A program made the position numbers and the translations under genes. Below, in pieces: positions 46,901 to 52,599 of a stretch of 64,000 nt of DNA. Source of the DNA: Arion vulgaris (lineage: Eukaryota; Mollusca; Gastropoda; Stylommatophora; Arionidae); assembly GCA_020796225.1 (NCBI GenBank), contig CM036756.1:64533644-64597643 (forward strand), written 5' to 3'. Below the pieces are notes generated by a model. It worked only from the letters and a program-made list of their open reading frames with translations. It was not told the DNA's origin and searched no databases. Each line of letters begins with the position of its first letter. The first letter of the stretch is position 1.

Positions 46901-49071
46901 AGGGTAATATGGTGTTAGGCCCGTTTTTTTTCATTAACTGTCGACACACGATGGTCAACATCACGCTGGTCAACTTTACTTCCCAGTACTTTTCCTGGTA
47001 CCAAATTGAGGTTGGGTCGACCTGAGAGCCGTTACGTCGGATAAATTCCACGCCCACTTGTGGTATTGAACCCGGACCACTAGCCTAAGAAGCGAGTTCA
47101 CTAACAACTACGCCACTGCGACTCTCGAAAACTAGATAGTATACTTTGGAAAATTATCACGAAGGGAGATTATAACGAACTATACACGTATGATGATTGT
47201 TATGAATTATGTCCCTTCTAACAAATACAATATTTCACATTAAGAGTGTAATGTCCCATACTGGAAACTATCTGGAAATGACATGGTACATCATGAGGAT
47301 TAGCTAATGTCCTAAATCGATATGGGGAAACTTGAGTTCCAGCTATTGTGCAAATTGCCTTATAGAGATTGTTGCAAGCCCATGTTAGCATGTCTTTGAT
47401 GTTGTCTATCCATAAGTCTCTTAGTCCTCCTCGTTCTCTTTCACCATATATTTTACTGCTGTGTTTGTAGTGTTATCTGACTGGGTTTCATTCTTAGAAA
47501 AAGGAATAAACATTTTATGTGTTGTTACTCCACATGTTTTATGGCAGATATGGTTCTGGTGTTAATTCTTCATATTCTTTCTCTTCCGTTAACACGTTTT
47601 ATTCCGTTAATTTTTTTAAAATTCCGGACGCATTTGTACACGGCCTTCTCTATAGTATTTACGATGGCCGCGATTTGTATCACAATGTATACTGAATTAA
47701 CCTGTATATAAATCATCATCAAGTAGCTTGTCGCTTTCGGAACTTGACTCACATAATAGCATTTCTGAAACCTCTCATTTCTGTGCAAGTTGACTGGCGT
47801 CAGCAGCAGTCATTCTAAGATCGTCAATGATATCTTACACCCATCGTCTTCTAGATCTTCCTCTCGTTCTTCTTCTCATATAAATACTGGCTTTGTTACA
47901 TCGTAAAATATGCCGCGAGCCAGTATATCCGTTCAGAAGGGCGAAACGTTTGACAAGCCCTCCATAACGCTCACAATGATCTTCACCTCTCTTACATAAC
48001 AATTTAAATAGTGTCTATTTATGTAGCTTGCCCGTCTGCCCAAAGTGTTCGTAGTGCGTTGGACTACGGGTGACTATCCCTCTGTGTGTGCGGGTTCAAT
48101 TCCGCGGGATGGCAGAAAAAGCCACAGATTCCCCAGATTTACGGTGTTCGTGGCACGGAACCGAAGGGTTACGATGTCCATGGCACCGAGCCGAAGAGCT
48201 GGAAAGCTCAAGTCGGGAAAAAAAAAATGTCTGTTGCTTAAACGGTAGTGAGCTCCATCACAACCTAAGTTTACCTGGTTTAAACACCGCCAGAGTGCCA
48301 GTTGTGTGCACATCATCGTGAAACAGTTCACTATCACCTCTTCAGGTGTCAAGCACTAGATGACATCAGGAAGACCCTCCTTCCTTCAAGACCAGATAAA
48401 TGGAACACATTATACGGAACACAAGAACAACTTACAAACACATACAGATACAACTACATAGCATTGGGCAGAAGAGCAAGAGCTCAAGTGCTGCTGTATC
48501 ATTGAAGAAGAAGAAGAAGAAACATCGCCGTTTGGAAGCAAATTTGTTCCCGTAGTAATGAACGGTTAAAAATAGACCCCCGTTCAGAAAGCAATGCAAA
48601 CTACTGAACGTATAAGTGGTCCCTAGAAAATCGAGGACTTGTTTACTGTGGTTGATGGCAACGTTCTGTTAAGTCACGATTTTCATTTCTTCACCACAAA
48701 GGTTTGCATATGCTATTTATAATCTGAAATCTGGGAACTTGTATGCTACCAGAAACTGATATCGTCTTGATGGTCAAAAACACTGCTTCAACAAGCAACG
48801 CTTTCCCTTAAACAAGACATTAATCTCACCACGTAGCGCATAGATCTATCGGTACACGCGACAGCATTACGTCTTCTAAGAGTTAGGAGTTTATCCACTG
48901 TTTTATTAACGTCTGCATTCCCAGTGCAATGCTTCCGTCATTTCCTGTCAAAAATAACATGAAAACAAAATGGCACGTGACTGAAAAGTCGCTACAATGC
49001 GATACAATTTTATGAACATTACCTTTGTTTTATTTTCAATATTCGTCAAAGCAAGCCCATATATTCTGTTC
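23077..49071 (-). CDS. Sema2a: semaphorin-2A-like gene (N-terminus missing)
   Basis: Class 2 semaphorins are secreted axon-guidance ligands that act through plexin B receptors. Fifteen exons plus one tentative terminal exon give about 630 residues. Order: 49023-49071, 45035-45103, 44011-44121, 42739-42833, 40634-40795, 38959-39080, 38249-38357, 37058-37109, 35803-35950, 33770-33977, 30508-30635, 29238-29389, 27734-27813, 26347-26589, 24441-24529 and 23077-23151 (tentative). Sema-domain landmarks are [62 protein letters not shown] and NTGIIYKI. The PSI landmark is DPFCGWD. An Ig-like domain follows, then the class 2 tail [18 protein letters not shown]. Phases chain at all junctions except the third. 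The signal peptide and roughly the first 80 residues are not found. The Ig domain lacks both canonical cysteines and PSI lacks one. A divergent paralogue or a decaying copy cannot be excluded. Confidence 0.85.
23200..23560 (+). pseudogene. LINE-5 3' relic
   Basis: Reads [19 protein letters not shown] and [14 protein letters not shown] on the + strand, with stops upstream, and ends in an (AAT)n-like tail. Same family as 5195 and 7725. Confidence 0.65.
23600..23850 (+). repeat. LINE-associated repeat V
   Basis: CTGGGGACTGCCAAAGGCTG followed by AACCCATTAAACGCTGGCTA recurs in reverse at about 28380-28440. It probably belongs to a LINE 5' or untranslated region. No open frame. Confidence 0.45.
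23987..24303. mobile_element. TTAA-flanked MITE with 16-bp perfect inverted ends
   Basis: TTAACTCTTTCCACGC at 23987 and its exact complement ending at 24303. Inside, ATGGCGCAGTGTGCGGCTTA is directly repeated about 42 bp apart. Confidence 0.7.
24441..24529 (-). CDS. Sema2a: semaphorin exon: class 2 C-terminal segment
   Basis: Acceptor TTATTTTATTTGCAG, donor CAGTGG|GTGAGA, 89 nt. Encodes [14 protein letters not shown], then [15 protein letters not shown]. The WCxEFxxY pattern is a class 2 hallmark. If the donor is ignored the frame runs 11 codons to TAA at 24405-24407. Confidence 0.75.
24804..25049 (-). mobile_element. SINE-B inserted in RTE relic
   Basis: Starts ATTCTTCTTCGAATGCTTCA and ends CACCGGCAACATACAGGCG. 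Flanks TATCCTGCAT (24794-24803) and GATCCTACAT (25050-25059) are a decayed target duplication. Confidence 0.8.
25296..25520 (+). mobile_element. SINE-F (tRNA-derived)
   Basis: Head TCTATGGCAAAGTGGTTAAC, B-box-like TGTTTGAACCGGGAC, body ending GTGTAAATGAAGTCAAT. Other copies at 36777-37000 and 44780-44871. Confidence 0.75.
26051..26310 (-). mobile_element. SINE-E, full length, 13-bp TSD
   Basis: TTAAAAATAGTTT lies at 26038-26050 and again at 26311-26323. It ends 36 bp from the donor of the Ig exon. Confidence 0.9.
26347..26589 (-). CDS. Sema2a: semaphorin exon: Ig-like domain
   Basis: Acceptor CATGTATTCTATTTGCAG, donor ACAA|GTAAGT, 243 nt. It has the Ig core Trp (VRWTKNG) and the DEGIY turn. 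The strand B Cys is Val (VTLRVEY) and the strand F Cys is Ala (IYAATD), so the usual intradomain disulphide cannot form. The frame is fully open. Confidence 0.8.
26723..26932 (+). mobile_element. SINE-A, full length, 13-bp TSD
   Basis: AGACTGAAGTTCT at 26710-26722 and 26933-26945, A tail of about 16. 26990-27290 beyond it has nothing recognised. Confidence 0.9.
27292..27519. mobile_element. piggyBac-like MITE, reverse copy of 21231-21451
   Basis: Right end GCAGCAAAAGGGTTAA with intact TTAA (27516-27519). Left TTAA has become TGAA. The interior matches the other copy throughout (CTAAAGACGTGTTAACACGT). Confidence 0.75.
27734..27813 (-). CDS. Sema2a: semaphorin exon: PSI to Ig linker
   Basis: Acceptor CTTTTAATTTCAG, donor TATG|GTAAGT, 80 nt. 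Encodes [19 protein letters not shown], then HVGELY. Low similarity, accepted because both phases fit and the splice sites are strong. Confidence 0.6.
28375..28560. pseudogene. LINE fragments: repeat V (-) and LINE-9 tail (+)
   Basis: 28380-28440 is repeat V reversed. 28475-28560 matches the LINE-9 end (ACACTGGGTTACAATCTGGTA). 27814-28374 and 28565-28854 contain nothing recognised. Confidence 0.5.
28855..28908. repeat. (TTA)n microsatellite
   Basis: About 18 uninterrupted ATT/TTA triplets. Produces a spurious poly-Leu frame. Confidence 0.95.
28910..29153 (+). mobile_element. SINE-D (tRNA-derived)
   Basis: GGGTGTCTGTGGGTTAGCAG head, GGTTCAAACTC B box, CACTATTTTCATTTCCC end. It ends 85 bp from the PSI exon. 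Confidence 0.8.
29238..29389 (-). CDS. Sema2a: semaphorin exon: end of sema domain and PSI module
   Basis: Acceptor CTGATATTTCACAG, donor AAAAAA|GTGAGT, 152 nt. DAWIYFGTD closes the last sema blade. PSI reads [19 protein letters not shown]. Fly Sema-2a has an extra Cys between the first two here, so one PSI cysteine is missing. Confidence 0.85.
29658..30089 (+). mobile_element. SINE-G, about 430 bp
   Basis: Head GTTGCGTAGAGGCTAGGTGC is tRNA-like but with a weak B box. The body includes GATCTCAGTGTAGGTGAGAT, AGAGCAGGTTGGAAAGCC and CTTTCTGTGTAAGAAAGAGA. Full copies also at 40996, 51292 and 53846. Confidence 0.75.
30090..30275 (-). pseudogene. LINE-4 relic
   Basis: Reverse of 2640-2800: TTGTCAGGTGCCCAACC and CCTCTTGCTCTGTACTCG. 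Follows SINE-G directly. 30280-30507 has nothing recognised. Confidence 0.6.
30508..30635 (-). CDS. Sema2a: semaphorin exon: sema domain blade
   Basis: Acceptor TTGTTATTTGTATTCCAG, donor CTTTAT|GTAAGT, 128 nt. The split codon gives N, then [16 protein letters not shown], matching the GxIYKI strand of class 2 sema domains. Ends phase 0. Confidence 0.8.
30836..31190 (+). pseudogene. I-LINE 3' end
   Basis: Open stretch reading [24 protein letters not shown] and [11 protein letters not shown], the segment that follows RNase H in this LINE group. Tail GACTAAACTAAAC. Inverted partner at 33240-33640. Confidence 0.65.
31205..31347. mobile_element. TTAA-flanked MITE, 143 bp
   Basis: TTAACCTTTTTTACTCC at the left and GGCAATAGGGTTAA at the right. 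Resembles other piggyBac-like MITEs here at the tips only. Confidence 0.5.
31385..31530 (+). mobile_element. SINE-G 3' fragment
   Basis: CTTGCTGGTGTTAAATATTT, TCTAAGAAAGAGATTAGAAG and a TCAATTAATCAATCC tail match the SINE-G end. Confidence 0.6.
31656..32692 (+). pseudogene. Penelope-like retroelement, 3' part with GIY-YIG domain
   Basis: Decayed coding in three frames. First [20 protein letters not shown], then [13 protein letters not shown] and [16 protein letters not shown] endonuclease follows: [35 protein letters not shown] and [11 protein letters not shown]. This order (RT thumb end, Cys motif, GIY-YIG) is that of Penelope-like elements. At least three frameshifts and one stop. The 3' end carries CTTGATAAAGGCC...GGTCGAAACGTTG and the arm that recurs at 6105, 10490 and 16625. 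RT core missing. Lies in a semaphorin intron, opposite strand. Confidence 0.8.
32705..32820 (+). mobile_element. SINE-E 3' fragment
   Basis: GTCCATCATGTGCCATTAGT and ATGGGTCTAACACTATATTC match the SINE-E body. Head missing. Confidence 0.55.
33240..33640 (-). pseudogene. I-LINE 3' end
   Basis: Reverse-strand version of 30836-31190: [10 protein letters not shown] upstream, then [16 protein letters not shown], and a TTTAGTTTAGTTTTAG tail. About 80% alike by eye. 33641-33769 has nothing recognised. Confidence 0.65.
33770..33977 (-). CDS. Sema2a: semaphorin exon: sema domain
   Basis: Acceptor CATTCTCTTACCCAG, donor CAACAA|GTAAGT, 208 nt. Encodes [20 protein letters not shown], then [19 protein letters not shown], equivalent to the FIRSHPLMDKAV region of fly Sema-2a. 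Starts phase 0 and completes PRPGD|C. Confidence 0.85.
34030..34280 (-). pseudogene. LINE-9 3' relic
   Basis: TTGTTGTCACACGCTACCGG and CTGGTCTTCCTCTCACCTTC are the reverse of the tail and GRPRKRW region of the LINE-9 copy at 50050-51170. Confidence 0.6.
34490..34692 (-). pseudogene. possible exon relic with FYVE-like half finger
   Basis: Acceptor-like TTATCTTCTATCAG, donor-like ATGGA|GTAAGT. The open stretch reads [20 protein letters not shown], then [13 protein letters not shown] and [20 protein letters not shown] with YCR, then stops 7 bases before the donor. C-x2-C and KHxxCR recall a FYVE finger, but the spacing is long and the second half is absent. Not needed by the semaphorin model. 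Could be chance. Confidence 0.25.
34700..35392 (+). pseudogene. I-LINE 3' half with RNase H domain
   Basis: RNase H motifs in order: [36 protein letters not shown] and [18 protein letters not shown]. Then [17 protein letters not shown] and a tail of AACCAATAACCAATAACC. Frames are broken between motifs. The RNase H marks an I/R1-type LINE, unlike RTE-1. 35393-35802 has nothing recognised. Confidence 0.75.
35803..35950 (-). CDS. Sema2a: semaphorin exon: sema domain
   Basis: Acceptor TTGTTGTTTATCACTTCAG, donor GGAGAT|GTAAGT, 148 nt. Reads [20 protein letters not shown], then [14 protein letters not shown] and VPTPRPGD, a classic sema signature. Confidence 0.9.
36329..36581 (+). mobile_element. 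SINE-B', full length, 13-bp TSD
   Basis: TGTACCATAGATC at 36316-36328 and 36582-36594. Head GCCCGAGTGGTTACCGGG, then AAATTTGGGCTGTAAAGAAT, ending (GAA)n. Best copy for defining this family. 35951-36315 has nothing recognised. Confidence 0.9.
36777..37000 (+). mobile_element. SINE-F (tRNA-derived)
   Basis: GAGGTGGCTAAGTGGTTAAAC head, body TTGTGCTTTGTGCAATACAC, end CAGTGCAATGAAGTCAAT. 58 bp from the next exon. Confidence 0.75.
37058..37109 (-). CDS. Sema2a: semaphorin micro-exon: sema domain
   Basis: Acceptor TTAATTTACATTTCAG, donor AATAT|GTAAGT, 52 nt. Reads [16 protein letters not shown]. Split codons complete EIQ before and NIN after, as in fly Sema-2a (IQSVYQL...TSTNGL). Confidence 0.85.
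37133..38048. repeat. 14-bp minisatellite, about 65 copies
   Basis: Unit AGGTACAAGACTAG with point variants (GACGAG, GATGAG, GGACTAG) interspersed in blocks. Fills most of the intron between exons 37058 and 38249. Confidence 0.97.
38249..38357 (-). CDS. Sema2a: semaphorin exon: sema domain
   Basis: Acceptor GTTCACATTGCAG, donor ATAC|GTAAGT, 109 nt. Reads [19 protein letters not shown] and [17 protein letters not shown], near identical in pattern to fly Sema-2a. Confidence 0.92.
38649..38954 (-). repeat. six 51-bp tandem copies of an exon end plus donor site
   Basis: Units start at 38649, 38700, 38751, 38802, 38853 and 38904. The seventh is the true exon junction at 38955. On the - strand each unit copies the last 33 nt of the exon (IYSRVARxCK), the donor and 14 nt of intron. 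Units 1, 3 and 6 keep a GTAG donor; 2, 4 and 5 have ATAGGT. Confidence 0.95.
38959..39080 (-). CDS. Sema2a: semaphorin exon: sema domain
   Basis: Acceptor CAATATATTTTTTTCAG, donor TGCAAA|GTAGGT, 122 nt. Reads [20 protein letters not shown] and [17 protein letters not shown], with the conserved FVGSFD and CG cysteine. Confidence 0.92.
39105..39258. repeat. 54-bp tandem repeat, three copies
   Basis: ACTTCATAGTATATGGAAAA begins each unit at 39105, 39159 and 39213. It starts 24 bp upstream of the acceptor of the preceding exon. Confidence 0.95.
39270..40115 (+). pseudogene. LINE-2 3' relic, split by SINE-B'
   Basis: [15 protein letters not shown] before the SINE, then [10 protein letters not shown] and [34 protein letters not shown]. 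Frames are interrupted. Best-preserved LINE-2 copy in the window. Confidence 0.75.
39377..39623 (+). mobile_element. SINE-B', full length, 16-bp TSD
   Basis: AAAAGAAGAACAAACG at 39361-39376 and 39624-39639, inside LINE-2. Head lacks the first few bases seen at 36329. Confidence 0.9.
40259..40510 (-). mobile_element. SINE-B, full length, 9-bp TSD
   Basis: AACAAATTC before (40250-40258) and after (40512-40520). Read on the - strand the head is CGCCCATGTGGTGCCGGGGC. It ends 114 bp from the next exon. Confidence 0.85.
40634..40795 (-). CDS. Sema2a: semaphorin exon: sema domain
   Basis: Acceptor TTCTATTTATGACAG, donor CAATG|GTATGT, 162 nt. Reads [35 protein letters not shown] and LRGRNDWLN. The split codons give E on both sides. 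Confidence 0.9.
40996..41419 (-). mobile_element. SINE-G, full length
   Basis: GATTGATATGACAATCATCA at the 3' side to AGCATCTACACCACAGAG at the 5' side. Collinear with 51292-51710. Confidence 0.75.
41420..42349. other. semaphorin intron, nothing recognised
   Basis: AT-rich intron DNA with a short poly-T near 42175. No repeat family, exon or RNA gene supported. Confidence 0.4.
42350..42507 (+). mobile_element. SINE-E body, head missing
   Basis: CAGGTCGACCCAGCATCAAT, CACATCACCCATTGTG and TATAAAAAGGGTTCTT match SINE-E. Confidence 0.65.
42602..42706 (+). mobile_element. SINE-B', 5'-truncated, 11-bp TSD
   Basis: ATTAATTCCAG (42591-42601) and ATTAATTTCAG (42707-42717) flank the 3' half of SINE-B'. 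32 bp from the donor of the next exon. Confidence 0.8.
42739..42833 (-). CDS. Sema2a: semaphorin exon: sema domain
   Basis: Acceptor CCACTTTTTACAG, donor GTGG|GTGAGT, 95 nt. Reads [20 protein letters not shown], then [11 protein letters not shown]. It needs two nucleotides from the preceding exon, but the exon at 44011 ends in phase 0. Confidence 0.88.
43090..43720 (-). pseudogene. I-LINE C-terminal relic
   Basis: Read on the - strand: [16 protein letters not shown] (Cys/His tail of LINE ORF2) followed by [20 protein letters not shown] and [13 protein letters not shown]. The CTGAGAAGCACCCTGGT-type segment is repeated about three times at 43085-43265. Confidence 0.5.
43781..44037 (-). repeat. 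126-bp tandem duplication of an exon end and donor
   Basis: TTGTATAGCGAGTATCTAGT starts at 43781 and 43907. TTACCTTTAACTGATAA occurs at 43881 and 44007. On the - strand the extra copy holds NPVDYQLK and its GTAAGA donor, 126 bp inside the intron from the real NPVAYQLK end. Confidence 0.93.
44011..44121 (-). CDS. Sema2a: semaphorin exon: sema domain start
   Basis: Acceptor TTCTTCTAG, donor TTAAAG|GTAAGA, 111 nt, phase 0 both ends. Reads [20 protein letters not shown], then [17 protein letters not shown], with the conserved CQNHIR and C-x2-GAYNP. Confidence 0.88.
44505..44720 (-). pseudogene. I-LINE C-terminal relic
   Basis: Read on the - strand: [18 protein letters not shown], then [18 protein letters not shown] and [12 protein letters not shown], the C-terminal Cys tail of an I-group LINE. 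44125-44500 otherwise has an (AAT)n and decayed LINE-like sequence. Confidence 0.6.
44780..44871 (-). mobile_element. SINE-F 3' fragment
   Basis: TTGACATCATTGTACTGGG and TCTCCACAGAAGTGGCAAGG, reverse of the SINE-F end. Confidence 0.65.
45035..45103 (-). CDS. Sema2a: semaphorin exon: sema domain, N-terminal
   Basis: Acceptor AAATTCTCTCAACAG, donor CAAGAG|GTAGGT, 69 nt, phase 0 both ends. Reads [16 protein letters not shown], then KIHGKQE. Aligns with the VVSCVSKGK strand of fly Sema-2a. Confidence 0.8.
45185..45620 (+). pseudogene. LINE-3 3' relic
   Basis: Reads [18 protein letters not shown], then [17 protein letters not shown] and [15 protein letters not shown], the post-RT region of a LINE. 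Reverse partner at 53045-53480. 45621-45911 has nothing recognised. Confidence 0.65.
45925..46138 (-). pseudogene. U2 snRNA pseudogene 1
   Basis: 5' end, read on the - strand, TTTTGGCTAAGATCC matches the universal U2 branch-site flank TTTTGGCTAAGATCAA. 3' end retains GGGTCCATCTGATGTGGCAC, a decayed stem-loop IV. Confidence 0.6.
46146..46354 (-). pseudogene. U2 snRNA pseudogene 2
   Basis: 5' end CCGCTTTTTGGCTAAGATCA, then AAGTGTAGTG, keeps the U2 start. The middle is diverged. 3' end is CACCCGCTGAATCACTGCCG. Confidence 0.65.
46381..46648 (-). pseudogene. U2 snRNA pseudogene 3
   Basis: Read on the - strand: TAAGATCAAAGTGTAGTATC then TGTATCGATTGATATCTG, close to the U2 stem II region, and at the far end CCACCTGGTATGGCAC, the stem IV loop. 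The GGCT branch-site side is broken and there is an internal insertion. Confidence 0.7.
46869..47126 (-). mobile_element. SINE-E, full length
   Basis: AAGGAACCTTTTATATAC to CAACTACGCCACTGCGACTC. B box is intact (read on the - strand, GGTTCAATACC). 47130-47700 contains nothing recognised. Confidence 0.8.
47715..47880 (-). pseudogene. LINE 3' relic
   Basis: Read on the - strand: [11 protein letters not shown] followed by [16 protein letters not shown], a C-terminal LINE motif like that of LINE-2. 47900-47960 holds a Penelope-like CGAAACGTTTGACAAGCC segment. Confidence 0.55.
48030..48228 (+). mobile_element. SINE-A, shortened tail
   Basis: GCCCGTCTGCCCAAAGTG head, B box GGGTTCAATTCC, body to GAAAGCTCAAGTCGGG then about 10 A. 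The TGCTTCTGGA segment is lost. Confidence 0.85.
48229..48690 (+). mobile_element. SINE-D split by an I-LINE end
   Basis: SINE-D head at 48229-48290 and body at 48521-48690. CACCGCC/CATCGCC repeats mark the insertion point. Confidence 0.75.
48291..48520 (+). pseudogene. I-LINE C-terminal end with (GAA)n tail
   Basis: Open stretch [18 protein letters not shown], then [20 protein letters not shown] and [13 protein letters not shown] stop, then GAAGAAGAAGAAGAAA. The Cys-Cys-His-Cys pattern is the I-group LINE tail. Confidence 0.75.
49023..49071 (-). CDS. Sema2a: semaphorin most 5' exon found
   Basis: Acceptor TTCCATTATGTTGCAG, donor ACAAAG|GTAATG, 49 nt. Reads [16 protein letters not shown], the first sema blade strand (fly DRVFRVNLQNIS). 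Starts with one nucleotide of a split codon, so another exon lies upstream. None was found to 64000. Confidence 0.7.
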
Positions 49072-49199
49072 CTGCAACATAATGGAAAGAGAAGACAAAT
49101 GCAATTTAAAGAAATAAATTGTGATATAAATGATCTCATTTGCACCTCGTATCCCCATTAACTCTTAAAAGTGTCCTCCGTTATATTCCTTTATCCACT

Positions 49200-49350
49200 A
49201 ACCAGAAGAGACAGGAAGACAGAGATACAATTTTGGATAGCCTGATTTCATGGCAGTGTAGAGCGTCAACATCTGAGTTGATAGCAAACACCAAAGATAG
49301 AGATTTGTGGAGATCTATGATCGACTACGACAGCCGGCACGGCATCTGAT
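49200..49350 (+). pseudogene. LINE-6 3' relic
   Basis: Reads DTILDSLISWQCRASTSEL, then ANTKDRDLWRSMIDYDSRHG stop and GATGATGATC tail, the terminal helix of a LINE ORF. Confidence 0.55.
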
Positions 49351-49379
49351 GATGATCACCAACCACACACACCTCAACG

Positions 49380-49546
49380 CAGTGGCGGCTCATGCTCATT
49401 TTTGTTGGTGGGGCCAGATAAAAATGTTTGGAAAAATCATGGTTTTGGATTAGGTCATATTTTAATTTATAAAGTAATAAGTACACATTACACTTTATTT
49501 TTGGTGGGGCCCGACCCCAATGGCCCTTAATGACGAGCCGCTACTG
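49380..49546. mobile_element. hAT-like MITE, 167 bp
   Basis: CAGTGGCGGCTCATG to GACGAGCCGCTACTG. Flanks CCTCAACG and GCTCAACC share six central bases of an 8-bp target duplication. 49555-50049 has nothing recognised. Confidence 0.75.
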
Positions 49547-50049
49547 GCTCAACCCCACTTCCCCCACTTCTATATCTCTTTATCGTTCTCCTTGACATAT
49601 TTCAGGTGGAGTAGTCCTTCTTGTTGTCCTGTGAAATTAAAATGCAGTTCAAAATGGCACAGATGCAATTGTAATTAACCATATTAATCTTGTGCTGATT
49701 CAAGCTAACATATAGCTCAGATATTTTTACTGGTGTGATGAGCAGCCATGGCGCCATTCGTCACAAATGGTGAACTAATTATAGAATTTGAAATTGATTT
49801 TTTTAAACTCTATTTTGTCGCCAACAATAGAATTCAACAACACTACCTTTTTCAGTTTTCATTGCAAACTATTTCCTGTGTTATTGGAAGTCATGCGCAT
49901 TCTGAATGATTTATTCAAGCAGTAGTGCCAGAAAATTGTTTCCTTTATTGCATTTCCCGTGGTTTATCTTTGATTTTAATTGGGCGCGCAATATTTAAGT
50001 TCTTGCAAGTGTATATTCTGTTTTTTTTATTTAAATGTAATTTTTGGAA

Positions 50050-51170
50050 GACATTATCTTCCGTTACATATTATACAATTGAATACAATCAAAGTAAACT
50101 TATATTTATAGACCAAGAAAAGGCATTTGATAGAGTAAACAGGTGCAAACTATGGAAGATCCTTGAAGAATATGGCGTCCAGGGACAACTATTAGGTAAT
50201 ATCATGGCCTTATATCAAGGTAGCCAGAGTACAGCAAGAACAACAGAAGGAATGACCGACTGGTTCTCCATTACATCAGGTGTTAGACAAGGTTGTGTCC
50301 TTCACCACTACTCTTTATGCATATATGGATAAAATAACTCAAGAGTCAAATTCAGATAATGATGAAATAAATGAACTGCTTTTGCAGATGATCAGTGCCT
50401 GATACATCAAAATGAACAAGATCTACAACATCATATTGACACCTTGAACAAAAATTGTGTAAAACATGACATGAAAATCAACAACACTAAAACAGAAATA
50501 ATGAATATGGGAAGAAAACATAATAATCTAGACATCCATGTCAATGGCACTAAAATAAACCAAGTGAAAGAATTCAAATACTTAGGAAGCATATTCATAG
50601 AAGACGGAAAACTGGATAGAGAGATAGAGGCTAGAGTACAAAAGCAAATGCTGTAACCTACCAGCTAGCCCCATTGTTAAGGCATCCAAAAATTTCACAG
50701 GCAGCTAAGCAACAGATGATCAACAGCATTTGTATACCTACTTTGTGTTACCAGAGCCAAACATGGACATTGAGCAAAGCGCAGTCACAAAAATAACTAC
50801 ATGTGAAATGCGTTGCCTGTGAAAAGTTACCAACAACACAAGAAAAGACAGAATCACCAACATCAGCATAGAAAGAAAGTTGGCACAAAACCGTGCTTGA
50901 ATTACATAGAGAAACAAAGAATGAAGTGATTTGGCCACTTAATAAGAATGCATCCAAACTCCACAGTATACAGAATCTTCTACAACAGAACATCGGGAAA
51001 GAAGGCAAGAGGAAGACCACGGAAAAGATGGTTAAATGGCGTAGCAGAATCCTGTGAAAGAGCAAAGAAAAAAATCACCCAAGCCACCAGAACAGCGCAA
51101 GAGAAAAACAGAAAACCACGACACTGGGCAACAACCCGGTAGCAGTGTGACGACAAAAGAAGAAAAATTA
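50050..51170 (+). pseudogene. LINE-9, 5'-truncated RT and C-terminus
   Basis: RT motifs FIDQEKAFDRVNRCKLWKIL and ITSGVRQGCVL, then the catalytic box (ADDQCL), EFKYLGSIFIEDGKLDREIE and RGRPRKRWLNGVAESC. Frameshifts lie after RQGCVL and between later pieces. Ends CAACCCGGTAGCAGTGTGAC plus an A-rich tail. Copy at 57905-58475. Confidence 0.8.
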
Positions 51171-51291
51171 TACAACGTATGGTGATTCTATGATGATTGT
51201 GAAAAAACACTGCAAAATCATGAGTTACTTCTCCTTTACTGAGCGCGAGATAAAACGTATGTTGTTTTCTTTCATTACGTTCTGTGTCAGA

Positions 51292-51710
51292 TTGATTGAT
51301 TGATTGATAGGACTTCGGTGAGTAACCATGTGTGATCCGATCTCTTTCTTACACAGGAAGATCTCAGCTGCAGTGCGAGAACTCCGTAGCGCCGGCGAGG
51401 GTCCCCGATGTAATTTAAGATGGTGAAGATATTTTGTAGGAGTTTTATTTTTAATCTTTTCTATTGAATTTTTGCGCGGGCAGCGGCTTTCCAGCCTGCT
51501 CTTTTCGATTTTGAACTCCCACGGGTTCTTTTACGTGCTCAAATTGAACACGGGACCTACGTTTTATCGTCCGTATCCGATAGGACTAGGAACTCGATCT
51601 CACCTACACTGAGATCTGTGATCTCTGAAAAAATATCCAAATGGCTCCGCGAGGGAGCGAACCTGGTACATTTGGTACGAGAAACAAGCGCCTAGCCTCT
51701 ACGCCACAGA
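51292..51710 (-). mobile_element. SINE-G, full length, best preserved
   Basis: (GATT)n at the 3' side. Body TTTCTTACACAGGAAGATCT and GATCTCACCTACACTGAGAT. Head CGCCTAGCCTCTACGCCAC reversed. Confidence 0.8.
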
Positions 51711-51799
51711 GAACACAGACAAATAAAAATGTGCAGAAACGAATCAAATATTGAAGCAGCAGATGTAACATATCTATGTTATAAAATAACAGTTATCTA

Positions 51800-51945
51800 C
51801 ATATTATTCTTCTCTTTATTTTATCGTCACATTGTTACTTGGTTGTTGCACAGTGTCATAGTTTTCTGTTTTTGTCTTGCGCTGATCAAGTAGCTTGGGT
51901 GATCATTTTTTTTGCATCGACACGATTGTAAAATAATAATAATTA
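51800..51945 (-). pseudogene. LINE-9 3' tail fragment
   Basis: TTGTTACTTGGTTGTTGCAC and TTTTTGTCTTGCGCTGATCA match the LINE-9 end reversed. 51946-52250 is unrecognised. Confidence 0.5.
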
Positions 51946-52309
51946 AAGGATCAAGGAAAGAAGTTTATTCATAATCGATATTGTTATTCATCCATTCTCA
52001 ACGACATCAATTTCATCACTCGCGTGTCGCCTTCTGACCTTGTACACTCGATCCCTGTGTTCCCATTTTCTTCTTTAGTTCATTTAGTTATTAAAATAGT
52101 TGTGCCAAAATCGCATCTGTAATCAGCCTGCACGGGTATCTTCATAATGAGCATGAGCGGAGCAGCAAGGCACTTAAGTCCAGTTCAAATCATTTAACGT
52201 AGGTTTCGCAGAACTTTGAAAGATTTTTTAAATCTCGGAACTCCTAAACCTATATATATATATATATATATGTATATCAAGTCTGTGATTCAAGTGAGTA
52301 TTTAGAAGG

Positions 52310-52490
52310 TCTATAGAACATTATTGTGGAAGACCAAAGACCACTCTTCGAAGAACCATCCAACAAGAAAGTAAACTATTGGGATGTAAAACCATACAAG
52401 ATCTCCAACTGCTAGCAAAGAACCGTATCACATGGAGATCTAAAACCTCTGCACTATGTGCCGCCTTTGGCTCGAAAGGAATAAACTAAC
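52310..52490 (+). pseudogene. LINE-8 3' relic
   Basis: Reads CGRPKTTLRRTIQQESKLLG, then LQLLAKNRITWRSKTSALC and a stop. GRPKTT plus a final WR helix is the end of a LINE ORF. Preceded by a short (AT)n at 52252-52272. Confidence 0.55.
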
Positions 52491-52599
52491 TAAACTATAG
52501 AACATTAATTAATTTACCAGTATAAAAAAATATAATGAAAGTTTTTTGTACCTCTATAAACTATTATCGTGGTGAGTCACTAAGTTAAATATAAATAAG

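Noticed and set aside
47570..47788. Upstream semaphorin exon on the - strand
   Set aside because: No sema motif. The sequence continues into a LINE relic, and the exon at 49023 already precedes 45103 in phase.
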